A stretch of 64,000 nucleotides of DNA from Rutpela maculata (lineage: Eukaryota; Arthropoda; Insecta; Coleoptera; Cerambycidae): assembly GCA_936432065.2 (NCBI GenBank), contig OW386285.2:105715869-105779868 (forward strand), in the 5' to 3' direction. Below the pieces are notes generated by a model, which searched no databases, was not told the DNA's origin, and saw only the letters and a list, made by a program, of their open reading frames with translations. Positions within the stretch are counted from its first letter, which is position 1. Each line of letters begins with the position of its first letter. This document shows positions 56,635 to 64,000 of this stretch, one piece after another. The position numbers and the translations under genes were made by a program.

Positions 56635-57816
56635 AGTCAACTATAATTAATCCGTCAATAATGACAGATGATAAATAAAATCAAAATATGATAAAAAAAA
56701 AGAATATCTAAGTGCTGGACTACTTTTAAAATTGTTCGATTAGTGAATTGCGCTTTTAATCATGTGTTACTACATAAAAGAATAGCACTTAACTACAGAA
56801 GAACAATTTTCTTTATATTGTAAAAAGGCAAAATAATTAAGAAATATGTTTTCAGCAGTATTACTGAAAAGTATAAAATATAAAAGATCTATCTTTTTTA
56901 TTGAATACAATTATGGATGCAGCACACCGACCCCCGCAGATAGATCTCAACAATCCACGAATAATTGAAGGTTACTAAACACGCTTGCGCGATAACACGC
57001 ACTCACCCACACACACAAAATGGTCCTTATATTAGTCTTATATATAGTTTTCAATATATGTCTCATTGATACTGCTGGAAACGCCATGTTCAACGATCTC
57101 GAGGCTCTGGAGCTAAAAGTAAGGCATTTGAAGCGCTGTGTCCCTGGAGACTTTTGATCAGGACCTCGAAATATACAACATACTAGAATTTGAAGTAATT
57201 TGACCGAAAGCCATTTTACAGGTGAGTGTGCAGGGTCCTTTGTTCCTTTTAATCGTTGAACCATTTGGAACGAAAACGGGTGAAATTTACATTTAATTAA
57301 GATTCTGTGAACTGAATCCTTGCATAGTCCCGATTCTAGAGCAGCTTGTCTTAATGACATTATTGAAAATGCATGAAAATATTCAGGGCCTTACCCAGCT
57401 TTGGCGGGCCCCGGGCAAAGTAAATCTTCCGGGCCCCCTTATTTTGGAAAGGATTAAAAAAACCGCTGCCCAAGGAATCACTACTTCCACATCAAGATTT
57501 TTTATCCAAGTTTCTCGCAACGGAAAAATTTTGTATGTGGAAATAATTGTCTATGGAACTTTAATAATATAATATTTGAAATCGTCTACCCCAAAAACTC
57601 ATAAAACGATATCCCACATCGGTAGTGGGGAGGAGGTGGTGATAGGGCGGTGGTAGTGGGGGTGGATGAAAAAAATATTTTGAGCTTTTTGGCTCTTGTA
57701 CACACACTAACTCACAATTTTTTTCATCCCCTTTAATGAGGGGGTGGGGGTGGTAAAAAATTTTTTTGAGACCTTAACTTCTCTTGTATATGCTAAATAA
57801 CAATTTTACGGACTCT

Positions 57817-59548
57817 AATTAAATAAATAAATAAATAAATAAATAAATTCTTTATTAACCATTATGTGATACATTACATGTATATATGGTAAGTCAAAAC
57901 TAAAAGTAATAAAGTATAACAAATAATAAACATAACATATAAATATAAAATATAGGTCATATAAATTGTCAATAAAAAGGTACAACACAAACAGTTAGAA
58001 TGTAAGTATAGGGTACAAAACATGTAAAAACGCAAAATTATTAAATCAAATACTCTAATACGCTATAAAAAGTAGTTTTTTGTGGCTATTTTAAATTTAT
58101 TGTAGCCTATATTTTAGGTTTTCGGGGAGTTTATTAAATAGATTGATGGCATTGTAATTAGGTGAATGTTTATAAAGAGTGGTAGAATGAATTGGTATTG
58201 TCAATCTATTATTATTCCGGGTATTATATAAGTGTGTATCCCCCAGTTTACCAAAATTTGTAAAATTTTTGTATGTGTAACATACACATTTCAAAATGAA
58301 AATACATGCTACAGTTAATATTTTATATTTCTTGAATACACTCCTGCAGCTATCCATTGGTTTTAAATTAAAAATCAGTCTAATTAATCTTTTTTGTGAG
58401 ATTCACACTCTGTTGATATTTCTGCCTACTCCCCATGTAATGATATTCAATGACAAGTGGCTGTAGGCTAAGGCATAATAGATATTTAATAAGCCATTGG
58501 TATCGAGTACAGTTTTCATCTGTAATATGGCAAAAAACGCAGAGCTTAGTTTGTTACAAACATAATCTATGTGATTATCCCAACAAAGTTTATTATCAAG
58601 CCAAGTTCCTAAGAATTTTACATTTGGCACCACATCAATATTGTTATTAATCAGAAAATCTGGAGTAAGTCCTTTTCTATTATGAAAATTTATGTAGACA
58701 GTTTTTTTATCGTTTAATATTAGTTGATTACGCTGACACCAGATATCGAGTTCATTGCAGACATGAGTTACGTTTTCAGCTAGCTCCTCCGGGGTCTGTG
58801 CTGAGACTGTAATAGTGGTATCATCTGCGAACATTGTGATTCTACCTTTAGTAATGTGTTTAGGCAAATCGTTCACATATAGTGCAAACAGCAGAGGTCC
58901 CAACACAGAACCCTGAGGGACTCCCATGTACACATCTATCATGTCTGACATAGTGTTGTTATACTTAATCAGCAATTTTCTGTTGGACATATAGGATTGT
59001 ATCCACTCCAATAGAGTTCCCCGTATACCAATGGCATTTAATTTTCTAATTAAAAACTCAATATTAATAGTATCAAATGCTCGAGACAGGTCAAACATTA
59101 GTGACATTACATACATTCCTCTATCAAGATCTTTGTAAATAGGGTCTAATAGATGATAGGAAGCAGTCTCGATAGATTTCGTGGATATAAAACCATGTTG
59201 GCAGGGTGAAATAATATCATGCAAATTTAAAAATTTAACCATCATGTTATGAACCAGTCTCTCAATTAATTTAGAAAATACGCTCAAGAGTGAGATTTGG
59301 CGATAATTGGCTATATTATGTGGATCATCTTTTTTGTAGAGTGGTATGATACATGCTATTTTTAGAATATCTGGAAACGTTCCAGATTCCAAAGATTTAT
59401 TGATAAGATATTCTAAAGGCTTACATATAGTGTCACTAATGCGTTTTAATAATTTAATAGTAATTCCATCTAGTCCAGTTGAATTTTTATTTTTCAGATT
59501 TGCAATCTCACTTTTAATAGTATACTCATCTATATAGCACACAAATAG
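57817..59548 (-). mobile_element. LINE-6: 5'-truncated, nearly undamaged non-LTR retrotransposon
   Basis: It is inserted in E1 copy f. The tail (TAAA)n is at 57820-57848, 3' UTR 57850-58096, and coding sequence 59542-58097. The endonuclease and ORF1 are missing through 5' truncation. Reading-frame preservation makes it the youngest LINE in the window. Confidence 0.9.
58097..59542 (-). pseudogene. LINE-6 reverse transcriptase, one stop codon
   Basis: The frame is open from the truncation point to an in-frame TGA at about 58403, and continues in the same frame (ISQKRLIRLIFNLKPMDSCR) to 58097. RT motifs: NKNSTGLDGITIKLLKRI, ACIIPLYKKDD, NYRQISLLSVFSKLIERL, QHGFISTKS, MFDLSRAFDTINIEFL, VYMGVPQGSVLGPLLFALYV, then ND, the catalytic MFADDTTITV, and VKFLGTWLDNKLCWDNHI. 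It is similar in layout to LINE-5. No initiator belongs to it: the start is a truncation. Confidence 0.9.
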
Positions 59549-60433
59549 AGTTTGTGCTTGATTTACCTATTTACCCCCCAACCCTTCGACAGAATAAGAT
59601 GAAAATATAATCTAGTTTGAGATCCCATTGAAGTACATACGTGTATCAAATTTCATGTCAATATCTTAAACGGTTCCAGAGTAATCGTGCGCACAAGAAA
59701 AGTTACAGACAGACAGATCGACAAACCGACAGACAGACAGACATTTTTTTTCGCTCAAACTTAAAATCTCGACGTTTCATGACATTCTAAGCCTATTTCA
59801 ACAATAAAAATTTTCAAAAATTTTTTTGTCGTTACTATACTTCCATTGGATGTGGAAGTAATAAACGTCCTAAAAATAAATAAAAATCCTGACAGGAGCC
59901 CGTCAGGATTTTTAATTTCTTTGTAGGCTCGGGGAACCGGCCCCCTTATAGGGCCAGGCCCCGAACAAATGACCCGAGAAAACCGGTCTGAGTACGGCCC
60001 TGAAAATATTCTAGAATTGCTGTTTCTACGTTTTTGTCATCAACAATAGGCTTCCGCTTTTGAATTCTTGCCTTGACAGAGCCATAGTTTTTAAAATTAT
60101 CCAGTATGCGTCTTACAGTGTTTGGTGACGGTTTCCGTTTTTGTGGATATCTAGTAACTTCTACTACTACAAGTTCTTGATATTACTTTATCACATTCTC
60201 CATAAACAATAAACAAATTCAAAAAGTCTTCATGGCTGTAATTTAAACGCGGTGGCATTTTTTTACATAAGAGAATGATGACATTACTGACTGTTTCTAA
60301 TCATGACTAATTCGATAAAATGTTTATCTACTAACATTTCTTGAATTTCTAAGAAAATCGCAAATATTTCAAAAACTTGCTTATATCAGAAAAAAAGGAA
60401 TTTAATTTTACATAACTTGATGTAAAAAAATAT

Positions 60434-61424
60434 AGGGTGTTCCATTTGACCTAAACAAGTTTTCGCGGTTTGAAGTTTACAAAATGTAACGTCAAAAATG
60501 GAACACTTGGTGTACTATTATTGAATGCAATTGAATTGTGGAGTGCAGCTCCCCTCGTGTTCTTTTTACATGTCAAAAAGCAAATGAGTATCTTTTACAC
60601 GAAGAAAGTTATAAAGGTTATTGTAAACCATGACACCAATTTTTCTTTAAATGTCAATTATCTCTGAAACGGCTAGGTTTAGGCATAGGGTATCCTACAT
60701 GTTTTTGGGTCAGAATTTTATGCTCTTTTCGAAAACTCTAAAATATATAAGGTGTTCCATTTAAAATAAGTAAGTTGGTATCTACTTCCGGTATAACCGG
60801 AAGTGCCAGATGCTTGTAATTATTTTGGTTGGATTGGCCACACTGCCATTAGTAGTTACCTAAATTTTCAAAATTTTCTGGTGCCTACTTTTCTCTATAT
60901 CGATGCAATTCCTGGTGAGACACTCCGCCAATAAAAATTTTAAATATGTTTATTTTATTGTGTATTTCAATGATTCCTTATGAACATATTTTACTATGTA
61001 TTATTTTTACAATTCTGTAGTGTTTATGGTAATTTGCCAAAGACAAGTTTTGTTTCCGAAACTTAATCGACAAATACATATATTTTTCTGATTGTGTGTA
61101 AATTTGATGAAAATAAATATTATTATTTACTAATTATTTTCAGGGTCCTCTATTTCCATGTATATACGTTAGTAAAAATTTTAAATATGTTTCTTTGTGT
61201 TATTTATTAATTACTTTATATACCCATATTAGAAATTCTAGCCTCTATTATAACATATTGGCCAACCTCAATCAAATTATCATTCTTAAATAAGTAGAAT
61301 ACTAATTGGAGCTTTATTAATTATCTGAACAGAGAATAAAATGCATAAACAAGCCTACTACAGTCAAACTAAAGTTTCATCTGTACTAATTAACATAATT
61401 GGGTTAAAAATATATATTTTTAAA
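60434..61424. other. Spacer with two GGTGTTCCATTT motifs
   Basis: GGGTGTTCCATTTGAC (60436) and AGGTGTTCCATTTAAAATAA (60751) look like mariner-type terminal motifs in direct orientation. A small palindrome CTTCCGGTATAACCGGAAG lies at 60785-60803. No gene is seen. Confidence 0.4.
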
Positions 61425-61860
61425 ATATTTCCTAATTGAGATTCATCTGTACTAACATAATGGAGATTAAAAAATATTATCTAGCCAAGATTCATGCCGT
61501 CCTATGTCTCTATTTATCCCCGCTTATATATTTCATTATTTTGTCTAATGATGCCTGCTTTAATATCGTTATTTAAAAAGCGGAACCAAAAAACAATAAT
61601 ATGGGCACAAATATAACTTGTAGTATTTAATATAATGAGGATTATCTTTTTTAATAATCCCTAATGGAGATTCTTCTGTACTAAAATATTGGAGATTAAA
61701 AAATATTTTTCTAGCCGAGATTCATCTAAGCTAAAAAATTTACCCCTAATTGAGATTCATCTGGCAGAGATTAAAAATTTCTATTCATCTCTGCTGATTA
61801 ACACAGCAAATGATACTTTAATATCGATTTTTAAAAACAATATGGGCACAAACAATCTGT
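61425..61860 (+). repeat. Tandem duplication with GAGATTCATCTGTACTAA motif
   Basis: Two diverged units (about 61425-61620 and 61655-61860). Each contains CCTAATTGAGATTCATCT or CCTAATGGAGATTCTTCT, TGGAGATTAAAAAATATT, CTAGCCRAGATTCAT, then TTTAATATCGWTWTTTAAAA and AATATGGGCACAAA. The same motif (CCTAATCGAGATTCGTCCAT) reappears at 63944-63963, so the array was probably interrupted by the element between. Confidence 0.65.
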
Positions 61861-61957
61861 ATACTAATTGAATCGGTCATTTGAGCACATGTCAATACTT
61901 CGGCCATTTTGAGTTTATTGCAGTAATATACACTTTAAGGGTAAACACATCGTTCCA

Positions 61958-63049
61958 CAGTGGGCCAGAATCCGAAAAAGCTGGCCAAAAGTCGAAAAAT
62001 GGAGTAATGGTTTTGAAAATTTTAACTTGGGGGGTTTTTGAGGTCGCTGATTACGAATTTGACAATAGTTTTTTCAAGAACAAAATTGCGGCTCCAATAT
62101 GGGGACAAACGTTTAAGAAAAGTTAGTCATTTCAATTGGAAATTGGTATTCTGGGGTTTTCGAGGCCGCTGAATACGAATTTGGTAATAGTTTTTTCAAA
62201 AGCAAAATGGCGGCTCCAATATGGCGACAAACATTTGAGAGAAGTTAATCATTTCAATTGAAAATTGGTATTCAGGAGTTTTCTAGGTCGCTGATTACGA
62301 ATTTCAATTCAAATTAAAAAAATTAAATCAACTAATTAATTTAAATTCAATTTTACATACTTTTAGGCATTTCATAAATTCCAACCAAAAAATTAATAAT
62401 TTTTCAATAATTATTTTTGACATAATAAAATGCTTTAATTTTTTCAAAAATTGTTTATAACATAAATATTATAAATTGTTACGTTTGAATGGAATTTTTA
62501 TGCTAAAACAACACTATAAACCAAAGTTAACGCGTCGCTGTATTTTGCAACCATGTCAGAAAAACGATCACAAAAACAATAATGGCTGCTAAGGGCAGCC
62601 AATTTTTACATATTTTTTACAAGAATGTTCAATGGACAACTTAAAAAAAAAACCCATTGAACGAGTGTGAACGAAACATAAACTTTTTTCTTGATAAAGA
62701 AAAAAATGTTTTATATATTCTGTGAAATAACGACCTCCTATTGAATGTTTATAATTTTTTTTAAATTAATAATTACGAAATTTCACCTTCGACGTTTAAT
62801 TATACATACTTTGTGGAGGAGAATCCATTTTAATGTATTTTAATGCCACTATTTTCTAAATTTTTACAGCACCTTCTGTAACTACAACAACATGCGTGAA
62901 ATAAACAGCTCGGTGCGCTTCGTGTAACTGTCACATTCTATTATACCTGGGGTCATCTACTAAACATTCTGGGACAAAAAGTCCTAAATTCGAAACTCGG
63001 TTTTTCGACTTTTGGCCAGCTTTTTCGGATTTTGGCCCACTGTGCATTC
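61958..63049. mobile_element. TIR element (inner), CACAGTGGGCC ends
   Basis: The left end CACAGTGGGCCAGAATCCG plus AAAAAGCTGGCCAAAAGTCG is matched almost perfectly in reverse at 63000-63049. It is 1.09 kb, non-coding, with a tandem repeat inside. Flanking sequences do not give an obvious target duplication. Confidence 0.75.
62028..62305 (+). repeat. ~127-bp tandem repeat inside the inner TIR element
   Basis: Two full units and part of a third, each with GTTTTYGAGGYCGCTGAWTA, CGAATTTGRYAATAGTTTTT, GCGGCTCCAATATGGSGACA and TTAGTCATTTCAATTGRAAA. It shares only the short CCAATATGG core with the array at 15730. Confidence 0.8.
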
Positions 63050-63551
63050 CCTACAGAAACATCACTTCTTCGATGATGTTTCAATGATTTACATGCTTCT
63101 AAATATGTCGATGCGTTGAGAAACCACACAAATCGCTGACATGTGTTCTTTCTAAATGCAGTGTGCGAATATCATGAATTTTATAATGAAATATTATGTT
63201 AGCCAACAACTGAAAATGATGAAGATGCTTAATTTTTTTATAAAAGTTTATTTTATGACCCTCTGTTTTATATTCAGTAAAGATCTTTAATACAACTACA
63301 TGCCTTTTTATTCAATTTCATAATTCATTTCAGAAACATCACATGTCGCGAGTTTTTGAAGTACTATATTTTTTTTTCTTAAAAAACATTTTTTCAAAGT
63401 AATTATTTTAAAACAATCTAAATTCAGCAAATTTTAAAGGCTTAATCTTAAAAACCGAAATTTTTACCAATGTTTCATTATTTTCGTTTTTTTTTCATTT
63501 CCTGTAAAATAAGGCAGAACTGACATGTGCTGTTTCTCAAATGACCAATTC

Positions 63552-63935
63552 GATAGATAGATAGATAGATACATAGATAGATAGATACTTTATTAGTGTT
63601 AAAATTCACAAAAGTGTTTACACACGTCAAAACATTTGCTAAACTAAATAAGCTAAGTAATGTAACAATAGTAAGTATGGTTAAAATATATAACTAAACA
63701 TTATAGTTAAAATCGATTATTAAAAACAAAGTGTACAACGTGGATAAAATAAGTAGTAATAAGGTAAAATATATCAATAATAGATTAGTAAAATACATAA
63801 AAATAATGACAATATGATGTAAAACTCTGGGACAGAGAATCAAATACAATATGAACATACTTAAATAATTAATACACATTTAAGGGTTTATTCCACATAT
63901 TTTATGTACATAAAGAAAATAAAATTCTATTTTTT
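63552..63935 (-). mobile_element. LINE 3' end with (GATA)n tail
   Basis: A (GATA)n array (63552-63588, one CATA interruption) followed by CTTTATTAGTGTTAAAATTC looks like a tetranucleotide-tailed LINE 3' UTR in minus orientation. It starts exactly at the right end of the outer TIR element. No coding sequence is attached. Confidence 0.5.
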
Positions 63936-64000
63936 AAATATTTCCTAATCGAGATTCGTCCATACTAATTATTGCGCGGGTAGACTAACGGTACCAACCA

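Larger units (their letters stand above)
53863..57241 (-). mobile_element. Harbinger/PIF-like DNA transposon with SWIM-domain transposase
   Basis: Outer ends read AAAGGACCCCGCACACTCA and TGAGTGTGCAGGGTCCTTT. The inverted arms are long: 53863-54121 against 56900-57241. The right arm has about 97 bp extra (near 57060-57156). The arms include the last ~12 codons of the transposase. Interior: transposase on the minus strand (56088-54078), then about 800 bp holding older Harbinger debris. The left flank is an E1 stump and the right flank a mariner relic, so no target duplication joins the two sides. Confidence 0.7.
57457..59861 (-). mobile_element. E1 family element, copy f, split by LINE-6
   Basis: Left part (57457-57816): AAAACCGCTGCCCAAGGAAT, then the G-rich blocks (57619-57664 and 57738-57754) that mirror the C-rich blocks of copy a. 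Right part (59549-59861): TTTACCCCCCAACCCTTCGA, GTGCGCAC, a GACA-repeat run and the end TCCATTGGATGTGGAAGTA. Without the LINE it would be about 670 bp. Confidence 0.82.
57384..60002. mobile_element. hAT-type non-autonomous element carrying a nested E1
   Basis: Ends CAGGGCC and GGCCCTG with a perfect 8-bp target duplication AAAATATT (57376-57383 and 60003-60010), diagnostic of the hAT superfamily. Own sequence is only about 215 bp (57384-57456 and 59862-60002) and GC-rich (GGCGGGCCCCGGGCAAAG, GGGCCAGGCCCCGAAC), including a 12-bp perfect stem AATCCTGAC.../GTCAGGATT near 59888-59917. The rest is a nested E1 copy. Confidence 0.9.
57242..60263 (-). pseudogene. Mariner-type transposase N-terminus, split by a hAT insertion
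   Basis: The first part starts at ATG 60263: MPPRLNYSHEDFLNLFIVYG, a stop near 60160, then YPQKRKPSPNTVRRILDNFK and GSVKARIQKRKPIVDD, ending AILEYF at 60010. The second part resumes EYFHAFSIMSLRQAALESGL and CKDSVHRILIKCKFHPFSFQ, ending VQRLKG at 57242. Together they form the paired-type HTH region of mariner-like transposases. The EYF codons at the junction are duplicated as the hAT target site. The catalytic domain is absent. Confidence 0.82.
57242..60433 (-). mobile_element. Mariner-type transposon relic, host of a nested hAT element
   Basis: Minus-strand transposase N-terminal coding sequence lies on both sides of the hAT insertion (60263-60011 and 57375-57242). A TATAGGGTGTTCCATTTGAC motif at 60432-60451 may be the element terminus. 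The C-terminal catalytic part is missing, replaced by the SWIM-transposase element. Confidence 0.7.
61866..63551. mobile_element. TIR element (outer), ATTGAATCGGTCATTTGAG ends
   Basis: The left end TTGAATCGGTCATTTGAG plus ACATGTCA at 61890 pairs with the right end TGACATGTGCTGTTTC and CTCAAATGACCAATTCGAT (63520-63553). It is 1.69 kb with an inner TIR element (61958-63049). No transposase is recognised. Confidence 0.65.

Noticed and set aside
41200..64000. A further dynein exon
   Set aside because: I looked for the continuation of the microtubule-binding domain on the + strand and found none; the next exon must lie outside the window.

Overview
The window is a stretch of an AT-rich animal genome, almost certainly an insect. 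The only host gene recognised is part of an axonemal dynein heavy chain on the + strand. Six exons are visible, carrying about 443 codons spread over 38 kb. They encode the AAA4 module (Walker A GVGGSGKQS, Walker B FTDNEI), the first strand of the stalk coiled coil and the start of the microtubule-binding domain. The protein reads like the outer-arm DNAH5/DNAH8 class. All splice sites are GT-AG and the phases fit. Very short introns (55 and 63 nt) alternate with introns of 2.5, 8.7 and 25.5 kb filled with mobile elements. The next exon lies beyond the window, so the intron after 41199 is at least 22.8 kb. Short introns and the repeat families suggest a repeat-rich insect such as a beetle or hemipteran, but the species cannot be fixed from this sequence.

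Layout. 1-6.4 kb: two copies of a ~1.13 kb TIR element (one nested in a long-TIR element), dynein exons A-C and a Harbinger-type MITE. 6.4-31.9 kb, one intron: a 34-bp perfect hairpin, a 2.2 kb foldback, several copies of an unnamed ~0.75 kb element (called E1 here), minisatellites, a double-hairpin element, a mariner-type relic carrying a tRNA-derived SINE, a BEL/Pao retrotransposon relic (-), two neighbouring palindromic MITEs and a full-length but broken LINE (+, PHD-finger ORF1, endonuclease, RT). 31.9-41.2 kb: exon D, a second full-length broken LINE (-), an RT fragment (+), a large hairpin MITE, and exons E and F. 41.2-64 kb: RNase H and RT fragments, the second double-hairpin element with a 64-bp perfect palindrome, a 3 kb inverted-repeat composite holding a CXC-motif gene fragment, two more LINEs (-), a Harbinger/PIF-like element whose transposase ends in a SWIM zinc finger, a four-level nest (LINE in E1 in hAT in mariner) and nested TIR elements with internal tandem repeats.

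Every transposon gene seen is broken by stops, frameshifts, truncation or internal deletion. The least damaged are the LINE at 57.8-59.5 kb (one in-frame stop over about 480 codons) and the SWIM-type transposase at 54.1-56.1 kb (one frameshift, one stop). Nothing points to a bacterial-style system, virus or host RNA gene. The novelty here is in element architecture: the E1 family, the double-hairpin elements, the SWIM-DDE fusion with an over-long inverted repeat, and the amount of foldback DNA inside a transcribed dynein gene.
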